The position numbers and the translations under genes were made by a program. From positions 806,001-870,000 of the forward strand of contig JADJWI010000003.1 of assembly GCA_016716435.1 (NCBI GenBank): a stretch of 64,000 nucleotides of DNA, in the 5' to 3' direction. The notes under the pieces were generated by a model. The model ran no database searches, was not told where the DNA came from, and was given only the letters and a program-made list of their open reading frames with translations. Shown here piece after piece: positions 1 to 9,096 of this stretch. Each line of letters opens with the position of its first letter. Position 1 is the stretch's first letter. Origin of the DNA: Acidobacteriota bacterium. GTDB lineage: Bacteria; Acidobacteriota; Blastocatellia; Pyrinomonadales; Pyrinomonadaceae.

Positions 1-22
1 CTGGACTCACTGAACACAGAAC

Positions 23-325
23 ATGGAAAACGTAATTCAAATGAACAACAAACGGCTTGTGTTATTGATGTTGGCGGCGGCGGGTTTGCTTATGGTGCCG
101 CTGATCGCGATGCAGTTCACTAGCGAGGTGGACTGGGGTGTCTTCGATTTCATCGTTGCCGGGGTGCTGCTTTTGGGGACCGGCCTCGCGATCGATCTTG
201 CGCTCAGGATCGTGACGGGGTTCTGGACCCGGGTCGCCGCGGTGCTCGGTTTGCTCTTTATTCTCTTCTTGGTCTGGGCCGAACTTGCGGTCGGAATTTT
301 CGGAACGCCGCTCGCTGGCAGTTAG
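23..325 (+). CDS. Small integral membrane protein, unknown
   Basis: A 100-residue protein that is almost entirely hydrophobic. Three membrane segments can be seen at about residues 11-30, 38-60 and 70-95, with a short polar N-terminus (MENVIQMNNKR). The start could equally be the second Met (position 41). No catalytic motif is visible and the family is not recognised. It lies at the window edge, 108 nt upstream of a winged-helix regulator on the same strand, so the two may be co-transcribed. Function unknown. Confidence 0.6.
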   Translation: MENVIQMNNKRLVLLMLAAAGLLMVPLIAMQFTSEVDWGVFDFIVAGVLLLGTGLAIDLALRIVTGFWTRVAAVLGLLFILFLVWAELAVGIFGTPLAGS

Positions 326-433
326 TCTGATCGGCTTTTCCCTTTTCTTCTTTTTACGTGGTTGGAAAGAGATATTAACCACGGAAAAAGAAAAGAAGAA
401 TCAAAGAAAGCGGACAAGTGCCGCTCGTTAGTT

Positions 434-808
434 ATGGCGAAGTCTAATTTGGCAAAGGTAGAAAAGAACGAATCGCCGCCGCGGCTTTCGGTGGCGAAGG
501 CGGCCGAGACCGTCTCGAACGACCTCGACAAGGTGATCCACGAGCGGATGCGGCTCGGCATTGTCAGCGCGCTGGCGGCAAATGAAAAGCTGAGCTTCGG
601 CGAGCTGAAAACGCTGCTCGATACGACCGACGGCAACCTAAGCGTCCACGCTCGCAAGCTTGAGGACGCGGGCTACGTGACGATGAAGAAGTCCTTCGCC
701 GGACGCATGCCGCTGACCGAATACAAGATCACTCCGGCGGGCCGCAAGGCCCTGACCCGCTACCTCGACCACATGGAAGCGCTGATAAAAGCGATGAAGG
801 GCAGATGA
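434..808 (+). CDS. Winged-helix transcriptional regulator
   Basis: A 124-residue protein resembling the small winged-helix (HTH_34/MarR-like) regulators. The core runs from about residue 30 to 110: helix 'DKVIHERMRLGIVSALAA', a recognition-helix region around 'TTDGNLSVHARKLEDAGYV', then the wing and 'YKITPAGRKAL', which is typical of this fold. The reading frame is open further upstream to 362, but the first 24 residues are charged and unlike the family, so the ATG at 434 is preferred. The next gene encodes a DUF4153/4173 membrane protein. Regulators of this type are often paired with membrane proteins, so a regulatory link is possible but not shown. Confidence 0.75.
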   Translation: MAKSNLAKVEKNESPPRLSVAKAAETVSNDLDKVIHERMRLGIVSALAANEKLSFGELKTLLDTTDGNLSVHARKLEDAGYVTMKKSFAGRMPLTEYKITPAGRKALTRYLDHMEALIKAMKGR

Positions 809-809
809 G

Positions 810-865
810 GACAGTTGAGAGTGGACAACGGACAGTGATCAGTGACGAGTGACGAGTGCGGTGTC
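810..865 (+). repeat. Degenerate tandem heptamer array
   Basis: Eight consecutive 7-nt units follow the stop codon of the regulator: GACAGTT, GAGAGTG, GACAACG, GACAGTG, ATCAGTG, ACGAGTG, ACGAGTG, CGGTGTC. The shared core is roughly nnCAGTG. Unlike the heptamer elements in the tuf-rpoC cluster, it is direct only, with no inverted second arm. It resembles in style the short tandemly repeated repetitive (STRR) sequences described in cyanobacterial spacers. Role unknown. Confidence 0.7.
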
Positions 866-969
866 AGAGGCCCGCGCGTAAGCAAGGGCTTATTGAATAT
901 AAGCAACTTGCCCGCAAGATATGGCGGGGTTTTCGTTCAGAGATAAAGAGACGTAGCGAGGCAATAATA

Positions 970-2751
970 ATGAACCGACGAACACGGACCGGGCTTGAGA
1001 TACTTCTTATAGCGATGCTTTTCGGCGTCTTCGGCAATGTGATGTTGCGGCAGACGCCCTGGGGCTTGAACGCTTTTCTTTTCGTCACGGTCTTTACGGC
1101 CGCGATGGCGGTGATAATGCTCCGCAACCGGCCGGAGCTTATGACGGCACGGACGCTCGGGCTTCAGGCGGCGATGCTCTTTTTCGGGGCGATGTTCGTG
1201 GTCCGCGATTCGATCGAACTTCGGATCTATGACACCTTTGCCATCATCATAATAATGGGCGTGCTCGTCCTGCCCAATTTCGGCATCAACCAGCGGATCG
1301 CGGGTGTATTTCACTACGCCGTCGGGTTTTTGTGGTCGGGTGTGATCTCGCTGCTCGGGCCGTTCTTTTTGATCGGTGCGGATATTGACTGGAAAGAGAT
1401 TCCCGGCAATCGGCTGAGCAAGGGCATCTTTTCGGTGCTTCGGGGCTTGGCCGTCGCGTTGCCGCTGGTGCTTATTTTCGGTGCGCTATTCATGGCGGCG
1501 GACGCGGCGTTTGAGGATTTTGCCAATCGGGCCGTCAATTTCGATCTGGACACATTGCTCTCGCACGTAATGCTATCGTCGCTTTTTGCCTGGCTTGCGG
1601 CCGGTTACTTACGCGGTTCGCTAATGGAGCATTTCTTCGCGGCGGGAGTTGCCGCGGCCTCGCCGATCCCGACTGCGGATGAGAAGAAGCCGGCCGAGCC
1701 GACAGCGGCCGCGGGCGATTCGAGCTATGTTGACAAGTTCACGGCCGAGCCCGCTGAGGAGACTTCGCTCCCGAACAACGCCACGATTCTTGAGCACATA
1801 AACATCAGCGACCCGCCGAATGCAGAGGTCAGAACCGGGAGCGGTAGCGACCGGGCCCAAGAACCCGCACCGGCCGCGAAAAAACGCGACTGGCAAAATT
1901 GGGACAACACAAAATTTCCGCAGGTCTTTACGCTCGGCCGCATTGAGACGATCATCATTCTCGGCCTTGTCGATCTGCTTTTTGCGAGCTTTGTCGTCTT
2001 TCAGCTTCCGTATCTTTTCGGCGGGATGGACCTTGTGCAGACGACGCCGGACCTCAAGCTGGCCGATTTTGCCCGCCGCGGCTTTGGCGAGCTTGTCGCA
2101 GTCGCGTTTCTCGTCCTGCCGCTGCTGCTTGCCTCGCACTCGCTGCTTCGCCGCGATGAACGGCGAAACGAGACGCTCTTTCGCGTGCTCGCCGGGGTTC
2201 AGATCGTGCTGCTTTTTGTCATCATGGCCTCGGCGATGCAGCGGCTTGTACTGCTGACCGGCGAACTCGGCTATGGTTGGACGGCCGTCCGGTTTTACCC
2301 GATGGTCTTCATGCTCTGGCTCGCGGTGGTCTTCGTCTGGTTCGGCTGGACGGTGCTTCGAGGACGCCGGAATAACTTCGCCTGGGGAGCACTCTGGTCG
2401 GCAATAGTGATACTCGCCGCGACCAACCTGATGAACCCGGACGATTTCATCGCCCGCAAAAACATTCAGCTAATGCAGCAGGGGCGGGAATTTGACGCAT
2501 GGTACCACTCGTACCAGTTGAGCGACGACGCGGTCCCGGTTCTCATCGAGAGCCTGCCAGTGATGAACGCCAAGGACGCGTGCTCGATGAAGCAATCACT
2601 ATATAGTCGGTTGGTCGAGGCCCGCGACGAGAGCGACGTCCGCTCGCTCAATTGGTCCCGCGAGCGTGCCTTCCGCCTGCTCGAAAGCAACTCCGGACTG
2701 CTAATCAACCGCCCGGAGTGCGAGGTGCCGAATGCCGTTGGTGTAAAATAG
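970..2751 (+). CDS. DUF4153/DUF4173 polytopic membrane protein
   Basis: About 593 residues with roughly a dozen hydrophobic segments. The C-terminal half contains 'LMNPDDFIARKNIQL', the characteristic NPDxxIAxxNI-type motif of the DUF4153/DUF4173 family, followed by a soluble tail with conserved Leu/Asp residues. A polar insert of about 90 residues, rich in Ala, Pro and Glu, interrupts the membrane region near residues 235-330 and probably forms a loop. The ATG at 970 (MNRRTRTGLEILL) is chosen because the open frame upstream is basic and lies next to a repeat array. The family is functionally uncharacterised. The gene ends 5 nt before the recombinase start, so the two are probably co-transcribed. 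Confidence 0.8.
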   Translation: MNRRTRTGLEILLIAMLFGVFGNVMLRQTPWGLNAFLFVTVFTAAMAVIMLRNRPELMTARTLGLQAAMLFFGAMFVVRDSIELRIYDTFAIIIIMGVLVLPNFGINQRIAGVFHYAVGFLWSGVISLLGPFFLIGADIDWKEIPGNRLSKGIFSVLRGLAVALPLVLIFGALFMAADAAFEDFANRAVNFDLDTLLSHVMLSSLFAWLAAGYLRGSLMEHFFAAGVAAASPIPTADEKKPAEPTAAAGDSSYVDKFTAEPAEETSLPNNATILEHINISDPPNAEVRTGSGSDRAQEPAPAAKKRDWQNWDNTKFPQVFTLGRIETIIILGLVDLLFASFVVFQLPYLFGGMDLVQTTPDLKLADFARRGFGELVAVAFLVLPLLLASHSLLRRDERRNETLFRVLAGVQIVLLFVIMASAMQRLVLLTGELGYGWTAVRFYPMVFMLWLAVVFVWFGWTVLRGRRNNFAWGALWSAIVILAATNLMNPDDFIARKNIQLMQQGREFDAWYHSYQLSDDAVPVLIESLPVMNAKDACSMKQSLYSRLVEARDESDVRSLNWSRERAFRLLESNSGLLINRPECEVPNAVGVK

Positions 2752-2756
2752 CAGGA

Positions 2757-3644
2757 ATGTCACGAGACCTCATCCGCGAGTATATTTCTTTCGTCCGGGT
2801 CGAGAAGGGCCTGGCGAAGAACTCACTGGCGGGTTATGAGGGCGACCTGCGGAAGTTCGAGGCCTGGGCGGGGAAGAACCGGATCGAGCCTGTTGCGGCT
2901 ACTCGTGAAGACCTTCGCGAGTTTTTGATCGACCTGACCAAGCAGAAGATCTCTGAGAGTTCAAAGCGGCGTATGGTCAGTTCGCTCCGCGGTTTTTACG
3001 GCTTTCTGGCGATCGACGGCCACTTGCCCAAGAGCCCGGCCGAGGATCTTGAGACTCCGCGAAAGAGCTTTTATCTTCCGCGGTTTTTGAACCAAGCTGA
3101 GATCGAGCAACTACTTGCCGCACCCGATGTCGCAAGCGAAACAGGCCTCCGCGACCGGGCCGTGCTCGAGTTGATGTATGCCTGCGGGCTGCGGGTTTCC
3201 GAACTCTGTACGCTGCGGCTCGCCGATGTCGATCTCGAATCGGGAATCTTGACGACCACCGGAAAGGGCAACAAGACCCGCCGCGTCCCCATCGGGAAAA
3301 GTGCGATCGAATGGCTGCGGAATTATCTCGCCGCCCGCCGCGAGAAGGAACCGCAAGACACCGACCCGAACCTCTTCATCAAGCCAAAGGGCGGCCCGCT
3401 CTCGCGGCAGATAGTGCACGGCTTCATCAAGCGATATGCCGAGCAGTGCGGCTTCAAGGGCGTTTCGCCGCACACGCTCCGGCATTCATTTGCAACGCAC
3501 ATGGTCCAAAACCGAGCCGATATCCGCAGCGTCCAGCAGATGCTCGGCCACGCCGATATCTCGACCACACAGATCTATACCCACATCACCGACGCCCATC
3601 TAAAAAAAGCATACGAAAGCTTTCACCCGAGGTCGAAGAAGTAA
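2757..3644 (+). CDS. xerD: Site-specific tyrosine recombinase XerC/XerD
   Basis: A 295-residue enzyme of normal Xer length. The N-terminal SAM-like core-binding domain (residues 1-90) is followed by the catalytic domain. The full catalytic set is present: Arg146 (CGLRVSE), Lys170 (TGKGNKTRR), His239 and Arg242 (HTLRHSFATH), His265 (LGHADIS) and nucleophile Tyr274 (TTQIYTH). Xer recombinases act at dif to resolve chromosome dimers. The C-terminal stretch HLKKAYESFHPR is closer to XerD than XerC, though this is not certain from one sequence. The ATG at 2757 lies 5 nt after the DUF4153 stop. There are no flanking integrase-type genes or att repeats, so this is a housekeeping copy. Confidence 0.9.
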   Translation: MSRDLIREYISFVRVEKGLAKNSLAGYEGDLRKFEAWAGKNRIEPVAATREDLREFLIDLTKQKISESSKRRMVSSLRGFYGFLAIDGHLPKSPAEDLETPRKSFYLPRFLNQAEIEQLLAAPDVASETGLRDRAVLELMYACGLRVSELCTLRLADVDLESGILTTTGKGNKTRRVPIGKSAIEWLRNYLAARREKEPQDTDPNLFIKPKGGPLSRQIVHGFIKRYAEQCGFKGVSPHTLRHSFATHMVQNRADIRSVQQMLGHADISTTQIYTHITDAHLKKAYESFHPRSKK

Positions 3645-3728
3645 ACGGACGAAACTAGGCTCTGAGGACGCAGTTTTTCTGTGTTTCGGCGGCGGGCTGT
3701 GCTAACATCTTAGTTCCAAAATAAAACT

Positions 3729-4423
3729 ATGCTTGACGAGATAAAACCTCCTGAGGAGCAGGATCTTTCTGTCGATGGTTCCCGCCGCGATTTTCTTAAG
3801 AAGAGTGCGGTTGCGGGTGCCGGGGTTGCGGCGATAAAGCTTGGCGGAGCGGCGCCGCTGGTGGCGATCGAGCCGGCGGTCGAAGGCGGCATTCCGGTTG
3901 AGAAGCTGACCGTGCGGCTCAACATCAACGGCAAGGAGCACTCGCTGCCGGTCGATACTCGGTCGTCGCTGCTTGATGCGCTTCGCGAGCAGCTTGAGAT
4001 GACCGGCTCGAAGAAGGGCTGCGACCATGGCCAGTGCGGTGCGTGTACGGTGATCGTCGACGGCCGCCGACAGCTTTCGTGTCTGACGCTTGCCGCGATG
4101 TGCGACGACCGAAAGGTGACGACCATCGAGGGGCTCGCCGAGGGCGACAAGCTCCACCGATGCAGGCCGCCTTTATCGAGCGCGACGGAATGCAGTGCGG
4201 CTATTGCACACCGGGCCAGATCTGCTCGGCCGTCGCAATGCTTGAAGAAGCGCGGAACGGCGAGGCGAGCTTCGTTACGGAAAATCTCAACGCCGTTGCC
4301 CGCGGGCAGAAGCTGACCAAGGCCGAGATACAGGAACGAATGAGCGGCAATATCTGCCGCTGCGGAGCTTATCCGAACATCGTCGCCGCCATCGAGGACG
4401 TACAGGCAGGAGGTGCGAAATGA
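3729..4423 (+). CDS. paoA: Aldehyde/xanthine oxidoreductase 2Fe-2S subunit, PaoA-like (frameshifted as sequenced)
   Basis: This is the electron-transfer subunit of a periplasmic molybdenum hydroxylase. A Tat signal (SRRDFLKKSAVAG, residues 18-30) precedes a plant-type [2Fe-2S] domain (Cys98, Cys103, Cys106, Cys118). The second [2Fe-2S] helical domain (DGMQCGYCTPGQIC, then SGNICRCGAYPNI) continues in a different frame from about 4158. Restoring one C in the run at 4156-4158 (CTCCACCCGATG) rejoins them as LHPMQAAFIE, as in E. coli PaoA, giving 231 residues against 229. So one base appears to be missing, by sequencing error or real mutation. The stop overlaps the next start (ATGA), showing translational coupling with paoB. 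Confidence 0.88.
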
Positions 4424-5406
4424 GGCCATTTGCTTTTAAGCGTGCGGCCGCACCTGCCGATGCCGCTAAGCTCGTCGCCGCCAATAAGGACGCACGGTTC
4501 ATCGCCGGCGGGACAAATCTCATCGACCTGATGAAAGAGGGCATCGACCGCCCGAACGAGCTGGTCGATATCTCGCGGCTTTCGCTTTCGGTGGTTCGCT
4601 CGCTCGCGGGAGGCGGAGTTTCGGTCGGCGCACTCGCTCGGAACACTGACACGGCAAATCATCCGCTTGTAAAGAAAGACTTCCCGATGCTCTCGCAGGC
4701 GATCCTTTCCGGTGCCTCGCCGCAGATACGCAATATGGCGACCAACGGCGGCAACCTGATGCAGCGGACGCGATGTGCATATTTTTACGACCTCGGGACG
4801 CCCTGCAACAAACGCCAGCCGGGCTCGGGCTGCGGTGCGAAGGACGGGCTCAGCCGCTACTCCGCCATCTTCGGCTGGAGCGAGTCGTGCGTGGCCGTGC
4901 ATCCTTCGGATATGTGCGTCGCACTCGCCGCACTCGATGCGGTTGTCAATGTTCAGTCGCCCGATGGCAGCGAGCGGAAGATCAAGTTCACCGACTTTCA
5001 CCGGCTGCCGCTCAATTCGCCGGAGAAGGACAACGCTTTGAACCACGGCGATCTGATCACCTCGATCGACATCCCGAAAAACAACTTTGCCGCCAATAGC
5101 TATTACCTCAAGATCCGCGACCGCTCGAGCTATGCCTTCGCGCTTGTTTCGGTTGCGGCCGGGCTTGAGATCGACAAGGGCGTCATTAAGCAGGCTCGCA
5201 TCGCACTCGGCGGCGTCGCTCATAAGCCATGGCGAGCCTCAGAGGCCGAACGTTTTCTTGTTGGCAAGAAGGCCGAGCCCGGAGTATTCCAGCAAGCCGC
5301 CGAACTCACACTCCGCGGAGCAAAGCCGCTCTCTGAGAATAAATACAAGATCAAGCTCGCCGAGCGTGCGATCGCCCGGGCATTGAGGAGGGCAGCGAAC
5401 GTATGA
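4420..5406 (+). CDS. paoB: FAD-binding subunit of aldehyde/xanthine oxidoreductase, PaoB-like
   Basis: A 328-residue FAD-binding subunit of the CO-dehydrogenase-flavoprotein family. The flavin-binding stretch is 'FIAGGTNLIDLMK' near residues 27-40, and 'SPQIRNMATNGGNLMQRTR' leads into a cysteine-rich insert with Cys119, Cys129, Cys138 and Cys157. That insert matches the extra [4Fe-4S]-binding segment that distinguishes E. coli PaoB from ordinary xanthine dehydrogenase FAD subunits. The C-terminal CODH-flavoprotein domain follows. It transfers electrons from the 2Fe-2S subunit. It overlaps both neighbours by 4 nt, making a tight paoABC operon. Confidence 0.93.
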   Translation: MRPFAFKRAAAPADAAKLVAANKDARFIAGGTNLIDLMKEGIDRPNELVDISRLSLSVVRSLAGGGVSVGALARNTDTANHPLVKKDFPMLSQAILSGASPQIRNMATNGGNLMQRTRCAYFYDLGTPCNKRQPGSGCGAKDGLSRYSAIFGWSESCVAVHPSDMCVALAALDAVVNVQSPDGSERKIKFTDFHRLPLNSPEKDNALNHGDLITSIDIPKNNFAANSYYLKIRDRSSYAFALVSVAAGLEIDKGVIKQARIALGGVAHKPWRASEAERFLVGKKAEPGVFQQAAELTLRGAKPLSENKYKIKLAERAIARALRRAANV

Positions 5407-7606
5407 TGCAGGACGACCTAAAGAAACAACCGAGCCGCGTTGATGGCCGTGCGAAGGTGACGGGCAAGGCGACCTATATCGCCGAGTTTCGCTTTCCGGA
5501 ACTGGCGTATGGATACCTTGTCCAATCGACCATCGCCCGCGGCACTATCCGAGATATCGAAACCGCCGAGGCCGAGAAACAGCCCGGCGTCGTAAAGATC
5601 TTGACGCACAAAAACGCTCCCCGGCTTGCGAACCCGCAGGCCGATGAGGACTTTGGCGAAAAGAGCCGGCCGTTTTTTGCCCTGATGACCGACCGCGTGC
5701 TTTTTAGCGGACAGCCGATCGCGGTCGTCATTGCCGATACATTCGAACAGGCCCGCTATGCGGCGTCGCTCGTAAAGGTCAGCTACGCCGAAGAAAAGCC
5801 CTCGACCGACATCCGCAACGTTATGGATAAAGGCTTCGCGTCGGGTAGGCCGCGGCCCGTTCGCGGAACGCCGGACGAGGCATTTGCGGCGGCCGACGTA
5901 AAGGTCGATCTTGAATACACGATCCCGATCGAGCACCACAATGCGATGGAACCGCACGCTACGGTCGCAAATTGGGACGGCGAACGGCTGACGGTTTACG
6001 ACAAGACGCAGGGCGTGACCGGAGTTCGCAATTACCTCGCGACCAATTTCGGCATTGACCGCGAGAAGATCACGGTACTTTCGCCCTTCGTCGGCGGAGC
6101 GTTCGGGGCCGCACTTCGGCCGACGCCGAACACGCTGCTCGCCGTAATGGCGGCTCGCGAGACCAAACGGCCGGTCAAGATCGTTTATTCGCGCCGCCAA
6201 CTCGCGACCGCCCACGGCTATCGCCCGGCGTCGATCCAGAAGATAAAGATCGGTGCGGACAAGGCCGGAAAACTTAATTCGATAATCCACGAGGCCGTTC
6301 ATAACACGTCCGCGCACGAAGACTTTTCCGAGGACCTTGTCGGCATCTCGCGGACGCTTTACGCCTGCCCGAACGTCCGGACCGATGCCAAGATCACCCG
6401 GACCGACCTCCAGACACCGCTCTGGATGCGGGCTCCGGGCACGGTCTCGGGCGCTTTTGCCCTCGAATCCGCCCTCGACGAGCTTTCATACAAGCTCAAG
6501 ATCGACCCGCTCGAGCTTCGACTTATCAACTATGCCGAAACGGATCCGGACTCGGGCCGGCCATTTTCAAGCAAGGAACTTCGCGAATGTTATCGGCAGG
6601 GAGCCGAAAAGTTCGGTTGGAAGAACCGCAAACCCGAGCCGGGGTCGATGCGCGACGGGCGGTTTATGGTCGGCTATGGCCTGGCGACCGGAACGTGGGG
6701 CGCGTTTCTCGCACCTTCGTCAGCCCGCGTCACATTGAAGGCCGATGGGACGGCTTTGGTCGAAAGCGGCACGACCGACATCGGTCCCGGAACTTACACG
6801 ACCATTTCGCTAATTGCCTCTCGCCAACTCGGGCTGCCGCTCGAAAAGGTCACCTTTAAACTCGGCGACAGTAATCTGCCCGCGGCACCTTCGCAGGGCG
6901 GTTCGATCACGACCGCGAGCGTCGGCTCGGCGGTGCAGGAATGTGCACAGATCGTCCAGAAAGAGCTTTTGAGTGTTGAATCGAAGCGGGAAGCCTCGCC
7001 GTTCTCGGGTGTTCCTTTTGAGAATGTCGAATTTGTCGATGGCTCGGTAGGATCAAAGGCCGGCCGGAGACATCGATGACCATCGGCGAGATCTTAAGCC
7101 GCAACGGGCTGCCGGAGGTCTCGGCAACACACACGACGCGGCCGGATTTTGGCGAGCGTGCAAAATACGCCACCGCTTCACATGGAGCACAGTTCGTTGA
7201 GGTAAAGGTTGACGCAGATATCGGCATCGTCCGTGTTACCCGCGTGGTTCAGGCAACCGCGGCAGGCAGGATCATCAACCCGAAAGGTGCCCACAGCCAG
7301 GAAATGGGCGGCGTCGTTTGGGGCATCGGAATGGCGCTGATGGAGCATACCGAGATCGATCACCGGATCGGGCGGATAATGAACCCGAACCTTGCGGGCT
7401 ATCACGTCCCGGTCAATGCGGACATCGGTTCCATCGAGACGATCTTTGTTCCCGAAGAGGACACCATCGTCAATCCGCTCGGTGCCAAAGGGCTCGGCGA
7501 GCTTGGGCTGGTAGGCATCCCAGCGGGCATCGCCAATGCGGTCTATCACGCGACCGGCATCCGCGTCCGCGATCTGCCGATAACACCCGACAAGATCACC
7601 CAATAA
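5403..7606 (+). CDS. paoC: Molybdopterin-binding catalytic subunit, PaoC-like (frameshifted as sequenced)
   Basis: Large subunit of the molybdenum hydroxylase. Residues 1-130 form the aldehyde oxidase a/b hammerhead domain (VDGRAKVTGKATYIAEF), followed by the Moco-binding domains with 'FVGGAFGAALRPTPN' and, near the C-terminus, 'GAKGLGELGLVG'. The Glu there corresponds to the catalytic Glu of PaoC. The frame ends early at 7079. The rest (from TSMTIGEILSRNG) is in another frame starting around 7058. Adding one C to the CCGGCCGG run at 7059-7066 joins the parts into 734 residues, against 732 in E. coli PaoC. No dedicated PaoD-type chaperone lies beside it. Export is probably through the Tat signal on PaoA. 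Confidence 0.9.
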
Positions 7607-7610
7607 AAAG

Positions 7611-7638
7611 AAAAGGCCGCCACATCGGACGGCCTTTT
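7611..7638 (+). terminator. Intrinsic terminator after paoC
   Basis: Stem AAAAGGCCG/CGGCCTTTT with a 10-nt loop, just after the paoC stop. The A- and T-runs on both sides mean it can also serve the convergent FG-GAP gene on the other strand, whose stop is only about 20 nt away. Confidence 0.8.
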
Positions 7639-7659
7639 GTTTCCTTCCTTGATTTACGC

Positions 7660-9096
7660 TTATGGGGCTACAGCAAAGGCAGCGGTCGCCGGGCGATCCG
7701 TTGCCAGGCCCCATACCGGAGAGTCAAATGAATCATAAGTTCCGTTATTGCTGTTACTTATGAACCAAGTCCCGGTTGCGGGCCTGAAGATCGCATAGTC
7801 AGTACGCCCGTCACCGTCATAGTCAGCCGGCTGCGGTATGTCGCCTGCGGTTCCCCACTGAAAACCGCTTGAGGTCGTGGCTACTGCATTTTGGGCCACG
7901 CTCGGGACTGTGTACCAAACGCCGTTCGACGGCCGGAAGACCGTAACGTCAGCCTTTCCATTTCCATCGTAATCACCCGGGACGACGATATCGCCCACGA
8001 TTCCCCAGCTCGAAACTAACGTAAACCCGAAGTTGAAATTGGTCAAACGCTGATACCAACGGTAGTTTGGCGTGATTCCAACCTTGTCCGGCCGAACCAC
8101 TACGCGATCGGTAAAGTGATCGCCATCGTAGTCAGCCGGTGCAGGAATATCGCCGTTTCGCCCCCATTGCACGAAATCAACGGTCGAATTCGACGACCTG
8201 AGTACATACCAGAAGCCGTCCGATGGACGCCAGATGGCAACGTCATTGCGTCCGTCGCCGTCATAGTCGCCCGGTACCGCAACGTCACCGGCCACGCCCC
8301 ACGGCGTCGCTGTGAAGTTTGCCCCCGGATTCACCGTACTGTTCCCGTAATACCAAATATTCGTGCTTGGCCGATAAACTGAAACATCAGTCTGTCCGTC
8401 GCCGGTGTAATCGCCTGGGGTCAGAATGTCGCTAGAAAGTCCGAAGTTCTGGGTCAGCGTGCCGCCGGCGGAATTGAGCGTAAGCCAATCGCCCGTGCTC
8501 GGCCGAAAGACGACAGGATCTGCCTGGCCGTCATTTGTTTGATCGAAGCCCGGCTGACGGCAATTTTGCCTGTAGGTCACGGTAAATGAATAGTTCGGGC
8601 AAAACAGATTTGTTGCTTCCACGATGTCATGGACGACGACCGTGTAATTCTGTCCCTGTGTTACAGGGAAACTGAACGAAGCCGTTCCGGTAGTACTGAA
8701 GCCGAAGTCGCCGATAACGTTGGTCCCCGGGGTCGCTGGGTTGTAAGTGGAGTACGCTACGACCTGAGTGGTCGCTCCGGCGCATTGAGTCGCATCGAAG
8801 TTGACCGTTGCACAGCCTGTGACAGGTGCGTTGTAGGTGTAACTGTCATGGACGACCGGAGACGCGGTAAAAAGAGTGTTTGTCTTTCCCGTCGGACATG
8901 AACCGGTTATTCCGTTGCGGTTGACGCGACCCGTTTGAACTGCGTCGCCCGCGGTCAGCGCACCGGTCTGAACTACCGGGGCTCCAGAAATTTGGCACAC
9001 GAGCTGTGAAAATCCGACCTGATTTACGGTCAGGACCAATCCGACGAGCAATGCCTTTGAAAAAAGGGACCTTAACGACAAGGTAAGTGAAACCAT
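7660..9096 (-). CDS. Secreted FG-GAP/VCBS-type repeat protein
   Basis: A 478-residue protein with a signal peptide (SLRSLFSKALLVGLVLTVNQ, cleavage after about residue 30). Residues 30-185 form an N-terminal domain that appears to be a beta sandwich of the pre-peptidase C-terminal type (SFPVTQGQNYTVVVHDIVE). The rest is six repeats of about 48 residues, each with a DYDGDGxxDxxVFRP calcium-binding-like motif and a 'W' strand (GVWY, GTWF), as in FG-GAP propellers. A strong Shine-Dalgarno site (TGGAGG) lies 7 nt before the ATG. It is probably secreted or displayed on the cell surface. The partner is unknown. A related repeat domain occurs in the metalloprotease at 57.2 kb. Confidence 0.85.
   Translation of the reverse strand: MVSLTLSLRSLFSKALLVGLVLTVNQVGFSQLVCQISGAPVVQTGALTAGDAVQTGRVNRNGITGSCPTGKTNTLFTASPVVHDSYTYNAPVTGCATVNFDATQCAGATTQVVAYSTYNPATPGTNVIGDFGFSTTGTASFSFPVTQGQNYTVVVHDIVEATNLFCPNYSFTVTYRQNCRQPGFDQTNDGQADPVVFRPSTGDWLTLNSAGGTLTQNFGLSSDILTPGDYTGDGQTDVSVYRPSTNIWYYGNSTVNPGANFTATPWGVAGDVAVPGDYDGDGRNDVAIWRPSDGFWYVLRSSNSTVDFVQWGRNGDIPAPADYDGDHFTDRVVVRPDKVGITPNYRWYQRLTNFNFGFTLVSSWGIVGDIVVPGDYDGNGKADVTVFRPSNGVWYTVPSVAQNAVATTSSGFQWGTAGDIPQPADYDGDGRTDYAIFRPATGTWFISNSNNGTYDSFDSPVWGLATDRPATAAFAVAP

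Noticed and set aside
2757..3644. Xer recombinase as the integrase of a mobile element
   Set aside because: No att-like repeats, phage genes or composition shift nearby; length and motifs match housekeeping XerC/D.
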